Below, in pieces: positions 61,301 to 63,636 of a stretch of DNA of 64,000 nt (its first letter is position 1; each line of letters starts with the position of its first letter). A model generated the notes under the pieces. It was given only the letters and a program-made list of their open reading frames with translations, was not told the DNA's origin and ran no database searches. The DNA comes from Bathymodiolus brooksi (lineage: Eukaryota; Mollusca; Bivalvia; Mytilida; Modiolidae): assembly GCA_963680875.1 (NCBI GenBank), contig OY804575.1, forward strand, positions 103,595,505-103,659,504, read 5' to 3'. A program made the translations under genes and the position numbers.

Positions 61301-63636
61301 GGATGTAAACTTGTTTTTGTTTTCGTCATAAATATATCTGAAACATTACTCATTTGATATTAACAATAGATGATTTGTACAATTTCCCTTTGATCTTTAC
61401 ATGCGATGATATCTATTATCAAGCAACTAGCCTGATATTAACATAATATCTGATCTTTACATGTGATGATATCTATTATCAAGCAACTAGCCTGATATTA
61501 ACATAATATCTGATCTTTACATGTGATGATATCTATTATCAAGCAACTAGCCTGATATTAACATAATATCTGATCTTTACATGTGATGATATCTATTATC
61601 AAGCAACTAGCCTGATATTAACATAATATCTGATCTTTACATGTGATGATATCTATTATCAAGCAACTAGCCTGATATTAACATAATATCTGATCTTTAC
61701 ATGTGATGATATCTATTATCAAGCAACTAGCCTGATATTAACATAATATCTGATCTTTACATGTGATGATATCTATTATCAAGCAACTAGCCTGATATTA
61801 CCATAATATCTGATCTTTACATGTGATGATATCTATTATCAAGCAACTAGCCTGATATTAACATAATATCTGATCTTTACATGTGATGATATCTATTATC
61901 AAGCAACTAGCCTGATATTAACATAATATCTGATCTTTACATGTGATGATATCTATTATCAAGCAACTAGCCTGATATTACCATAATATCTGATCTTTAC
62001 ATGTGATGATATCTATTATCAAGCAACTAGCCTGATATTAACATAATATCTGATCTTTACATGTGATGATATCTATTATCAAGCAACTAGCCTGATATTA
62101 ACATAATATCTGATCTTTACATGTGATGATATCTATTATCAAGCAACTAGCCTGATATTAACATAATATCTGATCTTTACATGTGATGATATCTATTATC
62201 AAGCAACTAGCCTGATATTAACATAATATCTGATCTTTACATGTGATGATATCTATTATCAAGCAACTAGCCTGATATTAACATAATATCGCTGCTTCCA
62301 ATGTGACGTCATTGACGTCACGTAACCAAATCTTCAGTAAACATACCATCTTAAAAAGACTTTGATATGCTTTGCTTGAAATGGACTCAGGTGTTGCCTT
62401 TGATGCACTATTGCTCTGACAAATCCATTCTCACATAACAAATCAACTATAGTATATATTTAGCAATCATTTACCAGTTACCTTTTCAAGCGATTTGTAT
62501 ATAATTAAAGGAAGTAATCAAAATATAAAATCACACATGGAATTTTCTCTTTGAAGTTAGCATCTAATATTGCCGGTACCAGTCTACTAGCAGATATTGT
62601 TTCTGCTTTGTCCTTTGAAGCTGCATACAACAGACTGTTTGACACTATCTGTTATGATCTAGTGGCAAAACACATTAATTTATCCTGTGATTTTGACTAC
62701 ATCTAAAGGGGACAAATAAACTTAATAAATCTTTTCTGATACTTGATTCATATAGAGTGAATGGCAAGAAACAGCAACAGCATAAGCATGGAAGTGACAG
62801 ATGACATCCTTTAAAACAAAATTGATTAGAACAACATTTGTTTCTGCTCTGTTCAGTAAAATTTGGCAATAGCGATAGACTTTTTGAAATTATAATTTAT
62901 TTGCACTCGGTGCGAAACGGGCCAGAAAACCTCACCAAAGGCTAGTTTGTTTCTAAAACTCGTACAAATAATTTTTTTATTTCTTTACTACACCAGATAC
63001 AAAGTACATCTTGATGGAGAAAAAACCATACATGTATTAAAGACAATTAAAAGTATTTTTATTTCATTTTCAGATATACAGTAGGAGGGTCTTAACCTAA
63101 TAGGGTTAGAGTTATGGTGCTTAACGCCATTTTCAACAATATTCCAGTTATATTGTGGCAGTCAGTTTTATTGGTGGAAGAAACAGGAGTACCTGGAGAA
63201 AACCACCTGCCTGCCACAAGTCACTGACAAACTTTATCACATAATGTTGTGTGGAGTACACCTCGCCATGAGTGGATAACCTAATAATAAATATCGGTTG
63301 TGGTTGATGGGGTGTAATGCCACTTTCAACATTATTTCAATTATATTGTGGCAGTTGTGGTTGATGGGGTGTAATGCCACTTTCAACATTATTTCAGTTA
63401 TATTGTGGCGATCAGTTTTATTGGTGGAGGAAACCGAAATACCTGGAGAAAACCAAAGCCCTGCTGTAAGTCACTGACAAACTTTATCACATAATGTTGT
63501 ATCGAGTACACCTTGCCTTGAGTGGATAACCTAATAATAAATATTGGCTTTACATACCACCAAAACAAATGCTGTCATAAAAAGAATCAGGATATGCAAC
63601 TCCTCCTTGTAAAGCATCTCTGTGATTGTCCAACAG
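4199..63636 (-). CDS. GPLD1: GPI-specific phospholipase D, 20 exons, partial at both ends
   Basis: Spliced gene assembled by eye. Exons (descending): 63558-63636, 60244-60341, 56345-56455, 55354-55402, 51244-51304, 49821-49928, 48387-48414, 47329-47468, 46222-46411, 45291-45421, 44728-44846, 43288-43376, 41548-41661, 39168-39245, 34313-34454, 33910-33971, 33256-33341, 32103-32448, 5262-5349, 4199-4302. They total 2,223 nt (741 codons) with no stop, AG/GT borders and matching phases throughout. The family hydrolyses the inositol phosphate linkage of GPI anchors and releases anchored proteins; the vertebrate enzyme is secreted. The N-terminal half is the zinc-dependent phospholipase domain ([20 protein letters not shown] carry the conserved His residues); the C-terminal half has FG-GAP propeller blades ([27 protein letters not shown]). 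Collinear with vertebrate GPLD1 as I recall it. The signal peptide/first ~50 residues and last ~45 residues were not found. Repeats fill the introns; the 26.8-kb intron contains the giant minisatellite. Confidence 0.93.
4480..4625 (+). repeat. Degenerate copy of the hairpin-element 3' module
   Basis: 'gcaaagtttggttccagttggcccagaagtttcagaggagaagatcaaaatgtgaaa' followed by acagacgaac...agctcacatgactcttgctaaa matches the module seen at 6,830-6,955 and 27,180-27,306, but the terminal hairpin is eroded. Confidence 0.65.
4893..5110 (+). mobile_element. Retroelement 3' tail fragment
   Basis: Plus-strand frame reads [20 protein letters not shown] and then stops, a stretch I associate with the end of a dispersed mollusc retroelement polyprotein. 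The following pyrimidine-rich sequence (cctttcgtcctttttcttttgacc) looks like its 3' UTR. The element class is not certain. Confidence 0.4.
5262..5349 (-). CDS. GPLD1: GPLD1 exon 19, FG-GAP blade beyond a 26.8-kb intron
   Basis: Acceptor tatgcag, donor gtatgt; 88 nt, phase 0 to 1. Encodes [19 protein letters not shown] and a KDRSEMQQN end. Register and phase fit exon 18 although 26,753 bp of repeats separate them. Confidence 0.9.
5439..5672 (-). mobile_element. tRNA-derived SINE, family A
   Basis: Read on the minus strand: 'atgatcggatggtagttggatttaca', B-box-like tttgaatcccgct, 'gtgataaagtatttc', 'tactccggtttcctccaccaataaaa'-type core, 'actgaaatattgttgaaag...ttaaacaccata' tail. Full length. 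Possibly the V-SINE-type RUDI family of bivalves (from memory). Confidence 0.75.
5673..6227. other. Intron sequence with small repeat relics
   Basis: Contains a TACAGTaaaatctgtcttatgtgccc end of a small inverted-repeat element (about 5,696) and a SINE-tail relic 'ctgaaatactgctaatgttggcattaaacacc' followed by an (AATC)n microsatellite at about 5,896-5,950. Nothing else recognised. Confidence 0.5.
6228..8505 (+). mobile_element. Hairpin-ended repeat element, composite
   Basis: Left end AGGCTCC-ca-GGAGCCT hairpin (6,230-6,245) then GCTCACCTG (6,252-6,260). Repeated modules 'ggccatcttggt...accggacacaatttt...aaagtttggttg..attgg..cagtggtttcagaggagaagatt' follow. There are two 3' ends, TGGCCT-aa-AGGCCA at 6,930-6,943 and again at 8,482-8,495, so it is probably two tandem or nested copies. 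Between them sits a four-copy 312-bp array. No protein encoded; non-autonomous. Confidence 0.75.
6958..8210 (+). repeat. 312-bp tandem repeat, 4 copies
   Basis: Units begin ggaatatatgttaaactact at 6,958, 7,270, 7,583, 7,895, with a last start at 8,195; the fourth unit lacks about 12 bp. Each carries 'gaagaaatttctatttttagcaacagcagccatcttgaatggagg' and ends 'gaaagaaaaatttcacagaaaaaccc'. Related to the 314-bp pair at 29,600-30,240. Confidence 0.9.
8506..8680. repeat. Repeat with tttcactaaa / tcgtaagtc motifs
   Basis: Begins ccatttcactaaagtgatcgtaaatcgtaag directly after the element end and repeats 'gtttcactaaactagtcctaag' and 'acgacttacgacttgcgac'. Probably another small dispersed element; not identified. 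Confidence 0.4.
8690..8800. repeat. Four palindromic CATTCTATAGAATG units
   Basis: Four imperfect copies, spaced about 35-40 bp, of an (A)GGCATTCTATAGAATGCCT-type palindrome: cattctgtagaatg, aggcaatctatagaatgcct, aattctatcgaatgcct, cattctatagaatgcct. Confidence 0.8.
8923..8993. repeat. 27-bp inverted repeat with 17-bp loop
   Basis: Arms 8,923-8,949 and 8,967-8,993 pair at 25 of 27 positions (atgataatc..ctccttcatgattaag against its complement); both mismatches are C/T changes that would still allow G-U pairing in RNA. Confidence 0.85.
8994..9547. other. Intron sequence before the minisatellite
   Basis: AT-rich, no coding signal and no repeat recognised. Confidence 0.5.
9548..9960 (-). repeat. 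52-53 bp tandem repeat carrying the minisatellite core
   Basis: About 7 units of 'aaaataaaaaagggaggtaactccaatttaatagattgcaatgcaatcgcgc' (core starts near 9,581, 9,633, 9,686, 9,739, 9,791). Half of each unit is the core aaaaagggaggtaactccaat of the large array, in minus orientation; the rest is a distinct segment including ttgcaatgcaa. Confidence 0.92.
9961..25055 (+). repeat. Giant 24-26 bp minisatellite, main arm
   Basis: Uninterrupted array of ggagttatctcccttttttatatt-type units, roughly 600 copies. A short minus-orientation stretch (9,961-10,003) meets the plus array in a perfect 18-bp palindrome (9,986-10,003 / 10,011-10,028). Variants (atattag, atattgg, atatagg, tttagattgg, tatttgg, ttttgg, ggagttctctccc) are arranged in higher-order blocks, e.g. 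about 142 bp periods around 22,308-22,600. Open frames here reflect only the lack of stop codons in the unit. Confidence 0.98.
25056..26690 (-). repeat. Minisatellite, inverted right arm
   Basis: The same unit in opposite orientation (aaaaaagggagataactccaatat), about 68 copies, starting at a switch point inside 25,048-25,076 where GGAGTTAT meets ATAACTCC. Core variants are gagataactcc, gaggtaactcc and gagttaactcc; the last is a perfect 12-bp palindrome GGAGTTAACTCC. 25,101-25,450 shows an exact 120-bp higher-order unit (five 24-mers). Confidence 0.97.
26697..27306 (+). mobile_element. Hairpin-ended repeat element, short copy
   Basis: Starts right at the array edge with AGGCTCA-gcccac-TGAGCCT (26,700-26,719) and GCTCACCTG (26,725-26,733). 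Internal 160-bp module 'ccaagtttggttccatttggccaagctgtttcagaggagaagattttttt...gccaatcagaaaaaagaattattcttggcggccatgttcatagg' is present twice. Ends TGGCCC-ttt-GGGTCA and CAGGTGAGCTAAAAA. Confidence 0.85.
27306..28485 (+). mobile_element. 164-bp tandem repeats plus element 3' end
   Basis: Five units starting near 27,308, 27,472, 27,637, 27,800 and 27,962 (gatgaaaaaagggcaataactccaagatgggtaatcag...ctcttatagtttttgaaataaa), then the '...ggccatgtttgttgg...agaggagaagattttttt' modules and a TGACCC-ttt-GGGTCA/CAGGTGAGCTAAAAA terminus at 28,453-28,480. It follows the previous copy without its own left hairpin. Confidence 0.8.
28479..28523 (-). repeat. Two minisatellite units between two elements
   Basis: aaaaagggagataactccaatataaaaaagggaggtaactccaat lies exactly between the CAGGTGAGCT end of one element and the CTAGAGGCTC start of the next. 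Confidence 0.9.
28524..31272 (+). mobile_element. Hairpin-ended repeat element, long copy
   Basis: Left hairpin AGGCTCC-ca-GGAGCCT (28,526-28,541) and GCTCACCTG (28,547-28,555). Internal: single 164-bp units (28,981; 29,147), two 314-bp units (29,600-30,240), then more 164-bp units (30,400; 30,563; 30,725; 30,889), then the 3' module and TGACCC-ttt-GGGTCA/CAGGTGAGCTAAAAA (31,245-31,272). No protein; possibly related to the tandem-core 'pearl'/Helentron-type elements of bivalves (inference). Confidence 0.75.
31273..31613 (-). mobile_element. tRNA-derived SINE, family B
   Basis: On the minus strand: tRNA-like head 'agcgtgcttgcctcgggtgcggtagaacgtgggttcaagccccagtcgggtcaga' with a B-box-like GGTTCAAGCCC, 'ttggtatttgttgcatctcc', 'gacatgtc', 'catcatcatctcatttg' and the tail 'cacaatcactcactc'-type end. 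Abuts the preceding element. Confidence 0.8.
31733..31912. mobile_element. Short MITE with TACAGTCAAA ends
   Basis: Left tacagtcaaatctgccttaaagggcacc and right complement tacagtcaaacctgtatataaagggcac, about 180 bp, flanked by TA. No coding capacity. Repeated internal 'tataaagggcac' motifs. Confidence 0.75.
32103..32448 (-). CDS. GPLD1: GPLD1 exon 18, largest exon
   Basis: Acceptor tttcag, donor gtaggt; 346 nt, phase 2 to 0. Encodes [13 protein letters not shown], then an FG-GAP-like blade ([20 protein letters not shown]), then [13 protein letters not shown]. The donor choice AGG/gtaggt (not the downstream gtaagt) joins HAIR to FPDLNDDG of exon 19 in exact register with the vertebrate GGVLHLSDLDDDG. 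Confidence 0.93.
32597..32857 (-). mobile_element. tRNA-derived SINE, family B, internally deleted
   Basis: 'gattggtgttcaataccaaatgagca', 'aaggcgagaacaagttaca', 'gagatgatgatg', 'tagtctttggattggcccgaccagggttcgaactca' in minus orientation. The B box GGTTCGAAC-type motif is preserved. Shorter than other copies. Confidence 0.75.
33002..33234. mobile_element. Short MITE with TACAGTGAA ends
   Basis: Left tacagtgaaatctgtcgaaacc and right complement tacagtgaagcctgtctaatctgaac, 233 bp, TA at both edges. It lies 21 bp beyond the exon 17 donor. Confidence 0.7.
33256..33341 (-). CDS. GPLD1: GPLD1 exon 17
   Basis: Acceptor ttttag, donor gtaagt; 86 nt, phase 0 to 2. Encodes [18 protein letters not shown] and [10 protein letters not shown], matching FSWFGYSLHGV...LLLVGSPTW. 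A 0.23-kb inverted-repeat element ends about 20 bp beyond the donor. Confidence 0.88.
33436..33681 (+). mobile_element. SINE family A
   Basis: 'gtcgtggttgtgatcgtatggtagttggatttaca', B-box region gtgagttcaaatactgct, 'gtgataaagtttgtcagtgacttg', 'gtttcctccaccaataaaactgg', 'gatataactgaaatattgtt' tail. Confidence 0.85.
33910..33971 (-). CDS. GPLD1: GPLD1 exon 16
   Basis: Acceptor tttcag, donor gtaata; 62 nt, phase 1 to 0. Encodes [18 protein letters not shown], aligned with the VEAANWTVRGEED linker region. Short and divergent, but the phase is right on both sides. Confidence 0.82.
34055..34300. repeat. Degenerate SINE family A remnants
   Basis: Minus-oriented 'gttttaatgctattttcaacaatattt...gttttattagtggaggagac' and, closer to exon 15, plus-oriented 'ggtaactgaaatactgctaaagttgacgttaaacaccaatcaatc'. 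Strongly eroded. Confidence 0.5.
34313..34454 (-). CDS. GPLD1: GPLD1 exon 15, FG-GAP blade
   Basis: Acceptor ttttag, donor gtacgt; 142 nt, phase 0 to 1. Encodes [15 protein letters not shown] and [16 protein letters not shown], matching YCNLGWTLLAADVNGDSEPDLVIGSPF. The calcium-type loop is weakened here (DVRNNGLLD). Confidence 0.94.
34455..35117. other. Intron sequence, nothing recognised
   Basis: AT-rich; no coding signal or repeat that I can name. Confidence 0.5.
35118..35541 (+). pseudogene. Degraded SAP-domain gene fragment
   Basis: Frame from ATG at 35,118: a SAP-like motif ([14 protein letters not shown], in-frame TAA, then [11 protein letters not shown]), then an acidic stretch and [21 protein letters not shown] one-base frame change near 35,465 leads into [18 protein letters not shown]. 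That series resembles the N-terminal part of uncharacterised SAP/SWIM-finger proteins that are multicopy in bivalves (from memory). One stop and one frameshift make it a pseudogene; no introns, so it may be transposon-derived or retrocopied. Opposite in strand to GPLD1. Confidence 0.55.
35671..35960 (-). pseudogene. Unidentified coding-like fragment
   Basis: Minus frame reads [14 protein letters not shown] then [19 protein letters not shown] and ends [13 protein letters not shown]. Composition and the '[13 protein letters not shown]' phrase look like protein, reminiscent of transposase-like multicopy bivalve genes, but I cannot name the family. It lies tail to tail with the SAP pseudogene, so the two may be parts of one decayed, rearranged element. 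Confidence 0.35.
35961..37321. other. Intron sequence with weak tRNA-like fragments
   Basis: Around 36,440-36,540 and 36,990-37,110 there are 'gggattcgaaacacc' and 'gggatttgcactcccagtgtaaatctg' blocks that may be worn SINE heads. Otherwise AT-rich without signal. Confidence 0.35.
37322..37645 (-). pseudogene. Unidentified open frame fragment, about 107 codons
   Basis: No ATG; opens after a TGA next to a pyrimidine-rich acceptor-like tract (ttttgttttcttttttgagag). Reads [76 protein letters not shown] and ends with TAA. An A8 run at about 37,365 could be a frameshift, since another frame continues with [15 protein letters not shown]. It does not belong to GPLD1, because exons 14 and 15 join directly. 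Function unknown; likely a transposon gene remnant. Confidence 0.35.
37646..38142. other. Intron sequence, nothing recognised
   Basis: AT-rich. No gene or repeat identified. Confidence 0.45.
38143..38382 (+). mobile_element. SINE family A
   Basis: 'gtcttggtcgtatggaagttagacttaca', B box gtaagttcgaatcccactc well preserved, 'gtgatcaaatttgtcagtgac', 'cagtttcctctaccaattaaactgaccgccatgatata', tail 'ctgaaatattgttgaaagtggcattaaacaccata'. Confidence 0.88.
38383..39167. other. Intron sequence, nothing recognised
   Basis: No coding signal or named repeat. Confidence 0.45.
39168..39245 (-). CDS. GPLD1: GPLD1 exon 14
   Basis: Acceptor tttcag, donor gtaaaa; 78 nt, phase 0 to 0. Encodes [10 protein letters not shown] and KPDIVITCK, matching the VYVYFGSKQ...ITISCQ strand pair. 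Next exon continues directly with IKYCNLG. Confidence 0.9.
39246..40401. other. Intron sequence, nothing recognised
   Basis: AT-rich intron between exon 14 and the LINE fragment. Several short open frames have no coding-like composition. Confidence 0.45.
40402..41238 (-). mobile_element. 5'-truncated LINE, 3' end with poly(A)
   Basis: Contains the C-terminal part of a reverse-transcriptase ORF, a 3' UTR with an aataaa signal, and a poly(A) run at about 40,402-40,412 (poly T on plus). The open frame begins just after an in-frame stop at about 41,236, consistent with 5' truncation during target-primed reverse transcription. Confidence 0.8.
40547..41232 (-). pseudogene. LINE ORF2 C-terminal fragment
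   Basis: About 228 codons, longer than from the first ATG because the frame continues upstream ([17 protein letters not shown]). Diagnostic motif [20 protein letters not shown] followed by C-x2-C...HLFWEC ([18 protein letters not shown]), the C-terminal zinc-knuckle-type region of L1/Tx1-like non-LTR elements. The catalytic RT core and endonuclease are absent. Confidence 0.82.
41239..41547. other. Intron sequence with (TA)n
   Basis: Short TA microsatellite at about 41,333-41,347 and 'acagttgaacctcattgtttcaaagg', possibly the end of a small TIR element. Nothing else. Confidence 0.4.
41548..41661 (-). CDS. GPLD1: GPLD1 exon 13, FG-GAP blade
   Basis: Acceptor ttctag, donor gtgagt; 114 nt, phase 0 to 0. 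Encodes [11 protein letters not shown] then [15 protein letters not shown]. The acceptor and first bases of this exon are tandemly duplicated upstream (see finding at 41,647). Confidence 0.95.
41647..41910. repeat. Tandem duplication overlapping exon 13 start
   Basis: Two copies of about 130 bp: aatctcgactgcat(c/a)tagaagtacag at 41,647 and 41,787, both followed by 'agcatgtta...acatgt.tgagtggatacc.tat...ctaagagacagcc.tcatagtcaggataat'. The first copy includes the acceptor and the first 15 coding bases of exon 13. Confidence 0.85.
41980..42062. mobile_element. Palindromic mini-element
   Basis: aacctgtcttatgtgacc and ggtcacataagataggttt form an inverted repeat over about 80 bp with a TACAG-type outer end; relic of a TIR element. 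Confidence 0.55.
42098..42742. repeat. 41-bp tandem repeat, about 16 copies
   Basis: Unit cttgtagtaactcatagtga / gtaatatcttgttaggaggag; a 39-bp variant lacks 'ta' (actcagtgag). The array alternates long and short variants and lies in the intron between exons 12 and 13. Confidence 0.95.
42743..43287. other. Intron sequence, nothing recognised
   Basis: No repeat or coding signal apart from shadow frames. Confidence 0.45.
43288..43376 (-). CDS. GPLD1: GPLD1 exon 12
   Basis: Acceptor ttttag, donor gtaaaa; 89 nt, phase 1 to 0. Encodes [16 protein letters not shown] and a FIDGPDQ end, aligning with the inter-blade segment before GRFGSALAV. Confidence 0.85.
43721..43877 (-). mobile_element. SINE family A, partial, telomere-like tail
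   Basis: Minus orientation: 3' end 'attaaacaccata' followed by ACCCTAACCCTAACC; core 'tttcctccaccaataaa' type. The middle of the element is deleted. Confidence 0.75.
43878..44451. other. Intron sequence, nothing recognised
   Basis: AT-rich, no repeat named. Confidence 0.45.
44452..44588 (-). mobile_element. SINE family A, internally deleted
   Basis: 3' tail and core (tatggtgttttatgccactttcaacaatatttcag, ggcggtcagctttattggtg) joined directly to the 5' head (tgataggcactgactgaacaggtagttgtaaatccaactaccatacgatcacgacc); about 100 bp including the B box is missing. Confidence 0.8.
44728..44846 (-). CDS. GPLD1: GPLD1 exon 11, FG-GAP blade
   Basis: Acceptor ttgtag, donor gtatat; 119 nt, phase 2 to 1. 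Encodes [18 protein letters not shown] and [11 protein letters not shown]. The DxDxDGxxD loop is the calcium-binding type of integrin-like FG-GAP repeats. Confidence 0.96.
44977..45230 (+). mobile_element. SINE family A
   Basis: Complete: 'ggggccgtcatggtcgtgatcatatggtagttgcatt', gtaagttcaaatccagctc, 'gtgataaagtttgttagtgacttgtggcagg', 'tttccttcatcaataaaact', tail 'aacattgttgagagtggcattaaacaccata'. Lies directly before exon 10 on the opposite strand. Confidence 0.87.
45291..45421 (-). CDS. GPLD1: GPLD1 exon 10, entry into propeller
   Basis: Acceptor ttccag, donor gtatgt; 131 nt, phase 0 to 2. Lys-rich start ([15 protein letters not shown]) then [15 protein letters not shown], the first FG-GAP strand (SFPYARLGW in vertebrates). 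Confidence 0.92.
45487..45778 (+). mobile_element. SINE family B
   Basis: Head 'ggtggcgtaatggtaatcgtgtgg', B-box region ggattgagacctggtcaggtcaaaa, 'gctgcttctccgctttatcagtattaaggag', 'gacatgtctacc', 'gtgtgttggtctagtacaaagtagacatcatcatcat', 'aaattgttgaaaaattgctcatttggtgtta'. Confidence 0.8.
46222..46411 (-). CDS. GPLD1: GPLD1 exon 9, linker between domains
   Basis: Acceptor tttaag, donor gtaagc; 190 nt, phase 2 to 0. Encodes [15 protein letters not shown] (a conserved Cys pair) and a Lys-rich, poorly conserved linker ending [11 protein letters not shown], between the phospholipase domain and the propeller. Confidence 0.9.
46583..46937 (+). mobile_element. SINE family B
   Basis: Head 'gtgggttagcgtgtagactgc', B-box gggctcgatccccggtcgg, 'tatttgctgctctaagctaagc', 'gtgttgttctaatacaaagtggacatcatcatcatctcattg', tail 'actaaacaacaatcactccctc'. 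Confidence 0.8.
46938..47328. other. Intron sequence, nothing recognised
   Basis: No repeat or coding signal seen. Confidence 0.45.
47329..47468 (-). CDS. GPLD1: GPLD1 exon 8
   Basis: Acceptor atccag, donor gtaatt; 140 nt, phase 0 to 2. Encodes [18 protein letters not shown] and a following [14 protein letters not shown] stretch ending in EKGTG, matching SPFLVEQFQEYFLGGLDDM of vertebrate GPLD1. Confidence 0.95.
47469..48109. other. Intron sequence with G-rich tract
   Basis: Includes a short ggggg-rich tract (47,513-47,542). Open frames around 47,682-48,178 show no recognisable protein. Confidence 0.4.
48110..48295 (+). mobile_element. SINE family A, 5'-truncated
   Basis: Begins just before the B box (agagttcgaatcccactc), then 'gaaataaagtttgtcagtgacttgtggcagg', 'accaataaaactgaccgcaacgatagaactg', tail 'gttgaaagtggcgttaaacaccataacccctaacc'. 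Confidence 0.82.
48387..48414 (-). CDS. GPLD1: GPLD1 exon 7, 28-nt microexon
   Basis: Acceptor tttcag, donor gtatgt; only 28 nt. It restores phase between exon 6 (two bases left over) and exon 8 (phase 0) and encodes [10 protein letters not shown], which fills the gap expected from the family (MYGEMLAVSK region). Found by phase and family spacing, so somewhat less certain than its neighbours. Confidence 0.78.
49052..49417 (+). mobile_element. SINE family B, best-preserved copy
   Basis: Head 'cggtggcgtaatggttagcgtactcgtgtcgagtgcggtagaacg', B box gagttcgagccctggtc, 'tatttgttgcttctccactaag', 'gtgctggtctagaacaaagcggacctcatcatcatctcattgaaaattaacttgttgtcgccatgatatagctgaaaaattgctgaattggtgttaaacaacaatcactcactc'-type 3' half. 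Used as the reference for the 27-bp array. Confidence 0.87.
49418..49820. other. Intron sequence, nothing recognised
   Basis: AT-rich intron 5' of exon 7 and next to exon 6; no feature named. Confidence 0.45.
49821..49928 (-). CDS. GPLD1: GPLD1 exon 6
   Basis: Acceptor tttacag, donor gtatat; 108 nt, phase 2 to 2. Encodes [16 protein letters not shown] followed by a [13 protein letters not shown] end, matching the helical part after the catalytic core (YVPVKDLLGIYEKLYG in vertebrates). Confidence 0.93.
50080..50826 (-). mobile_element. SINE family A split by a TTAA insertion
   Basis: 3' end 'ttagggttatggtgtttaa' at 50,080-50,099 and the rest 'ctccactttcaacaatatttcagtcatatc...gtggtgataagcactgattgcacaggtatttgtaaatccaactcccatacgatcac' at 50,702-50,826. 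Removing 50,100-50,701 restores a continuous SINE with one TTAA. Confidence 0.82.
50100..50697. mobile_element. 598-bp MITE with TTAA target duplication
   Basis: Flanked by TTAA at 50,096-50,099 and 50,698-50,701; ends agtaatattac / (complement) agtaatgtgag form a short TIR. No transposase. TTAA duplication is typical of piggyBac-type transposases (family knowledge), so mobilisation by such an enzyme is inferred. Confidence 0.72.
51244..51304 (-). CDS. GPLD1: GPLD1 exon 5
   Basis: Acceptor ttcacag, donor gtacgt; 61 nt, phase 1 to 2. Completes the GG after DLG and encodes [14 protein letters not shown], aligned with the FEFNFNYLARRW stretch of the vertebrate enzyme. The preceding intron (51,305-55,353) contains the 27-bp array. 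Confidence 0.88.
51305..51743. other. Intron sequence with a palindromic relic
   Basis: 51,361-51,433 holds cacctgtctattccgaac ... gttcggtttagacaggtttcactgaa, a short inverted repeat related to the TACAGTGAAACCTGTC-ended elements. Rest AT-rich. Confidence 0.5.
51951..52196 (+). mobile_element. SINE family A-like insertion nested in SINE B
   Basis: 'gataaagtttaccaattgcttgcccagggtcggtggttctctccgggtactcc', 'cctccaccactaaaactggtcgccatgatatagctgaaatattgctgaaagtggcgttaaacac', ending in attcaaattcaaattc. The 5' part is divergent. It interrupts SINE B between 'ctgagc' and 'agcc...tagtctttactctttcccctta'. Confidence 0.65.
52276..55085. repeat. 27-bp minisatellite from SINE B box, about 104 copies
   Basis: Unit gacctgactggggctcaacg+ttcactt. 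The commonest variant is C/T (gactgggg / gattgggg); others are mostly private (cgcttgacc, aatgtt, gatcgggg, ggagctc, cctaattg). The complement, 'gaacgttgagccccagtcaggtcaa', matches the family B region gaacgtgggttcaagccccagtcgggtcaga. Because 27 is divisible by 3, one minus frame stays open for 961 codons (VEPQSGQVN)n; I do not regard it as a gene. Confidence 0.95.
55354..55402 (-). CDS. GPLD1: GPLD1 exon 4
   Basis: Acceptor tttcag, donor gtaaga; 49 nt, phase 0 to 1. Encodes [17 protein letters not shown]. The AH..GD motif is the last catalytic-domain His/Asp cluster, equivalent to SEAHSAGDFGG in vertebrates. Confidence 0.92.
55403..56344. other. Intron sequence with a SINE-tail relic
   Basis: 56,108-56,215 resembles 59,215-59,300 (gctcccaaagacttttaaattatttggctttccaatcttttg), probably a shared retroelement 3' UTR. 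56,268-56,330 is a SINE tail 'atagctgaaaaattgctcgctggacgttaaaca' with (AATC)n. Rest AT-rich. Confidence 0.5.
56345..56455 (-). CDS. GPLD1: GPLD1 exon 3, zinc-ligand His motifs
   Basis: Acceptor ctacag, donor gtttga; 111 nt, phase 0 to 0. Encodes ETEKLV then [19 protein letters not shown] and [12 protein letters not shown]. The SHQTAD and LWHSLG histidines correspond to residues reported as essential in mammalian GPLD1 (family knowledge). Confidence 0.95.
56508..58748. mobile_element. Possible 2.2-kb element with 38-bp TIRs
   Basis: ctccaagtgtatcaacgatcatactctcaggtcggaca at 56,508-56,545 recurs as an exact complement at 58,711-58,748. 'gtccgac' motifs recur inside both ends. No transposase is visible in between; the interior is AT-rich with a SINE-tail scrap at 58,420-58,460. 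Alternatively these are two separate small MITEs in opposite orientation. Confidence 0.5.
58759..58941 (+). pseudogene. Retroelement polyprotein C-terminal fragment
   Basis: Reads [20 protein letters not shown], then [20 protein letters not shown] and stops. The L.NQGF..LK.SL.KFYGR..DLV pattern is familiar from the ends of reverse-transcriptase polyproteins common in bivalves. 3' sequence to about 59,330 ([12 protein letters not shown] frame, 'ttatttgtctttccaatcttttg') is probably its UTR. Confidence 0.5.
59331..60243. other. Intron sequence, nothing recognised
   Basis: Very AT-rich. A minus frame at 59,656-59,847 looked like a possible GPLD1 exon at first but is excluded because exons 2 and 3 join in register without it. 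Confidence 0.5.
60244..60341 (-). CDS. GPLD1: GPLD1 exon 2
   Basis: Acceptor ttttag, donor gtagta; 98 nt, enters phase 1 and leaves phase 0. Encodes [19 protein letters not shown] followed by a [12 protein letters not shown] end, a hallmark stretch of the zinc-dependent phospholipase domain (THWTPF plus an N-glycosylation-type NAS). Confidence 0.95.
60373..60727 (+). mobile_element. Repeat with terminal GCCCGTC hairpin
   Basis: Two modules 'tatttatagtaac.gtgaccttgacctttga.ctaatgaccccaaaataa' about 157 bp apart, and a perfect 7-bp stem gcccgtc-tctc-gacgggc at 60,703-60,720. Direct repeat 'atcaca.aatacg(g)cccgtct' marks both ends. Common dispersed type in molluscs; non-coding. Confidence 0.65.
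60876..61047. repeat. 56-bp tandem repeat, 3 copies
   Basis: caagtcat(c/a)tccatgcc + ttcccccctgcc(g/a)gaagcc + ttgggtacggatataggaat; copies start near 60,881, 60,937 and 60,993 with one or two differences. Notably GC-richer than its surroundings. Confidence 0.93.
61391..62290. repeat. 60-bp tandem repeat, 15 nearly identical copies
   Basis: Unit tgatctttacatgtgatgat + atctattatcaagcaactag + cctgatattaacataatatc. Only three differences are visible: atgcgatg in the first copy and ccataatatc at 61,801 and 61,981, exactly three units apart. Confidence 0.97.
62291..63103. other. Intron sequence, nothing recognised
   Basis: No coding signal; short 'gacgtcattgacgtcacg' (62,305-62,322) contains paired TGACGTCA-like motifs. 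Confidence 0.4.
63104..63281 (-). mobile_element. SINE family A, 5'-truncated
   Basis: Minus: 'cactcatggcgaggtgtactcca', 'ataaagtttgtcagtgacttgtggcagg', 'ctcctgtttcttccaccaataaaactgactgcc', tail 'ttgaaaatggcgttaagcaccataactctaacccta'. Confidence 0.82.
63300..63525 (-). mobile_element. SINE family A, tail duplicated
   Basis: Same core as the preceding copy; the 3' part 'tggttgatggggtgtaatgccactttcaacattatttca.ttatattgtggc' occurs twice in tandem (63,303-63,353 and 63,358-63,410). Confidence 0.8.
63558..63636 (-). CDS. GPLD1: GPLD1 exon 1 of those visible
   Basis: Acceptor ttacag, donor gtatgt; 79 nt, ends in phase 1. Encodes [19 protein letters not shown] and then a [12 protein letters not shown] stretch, which matches the start of the phospholipase domain just after the mature N terminus. 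Upstream exon(s) with the signal peptide and first zinc-ligand His should lie beyond 64,000. Confidence 0.9.
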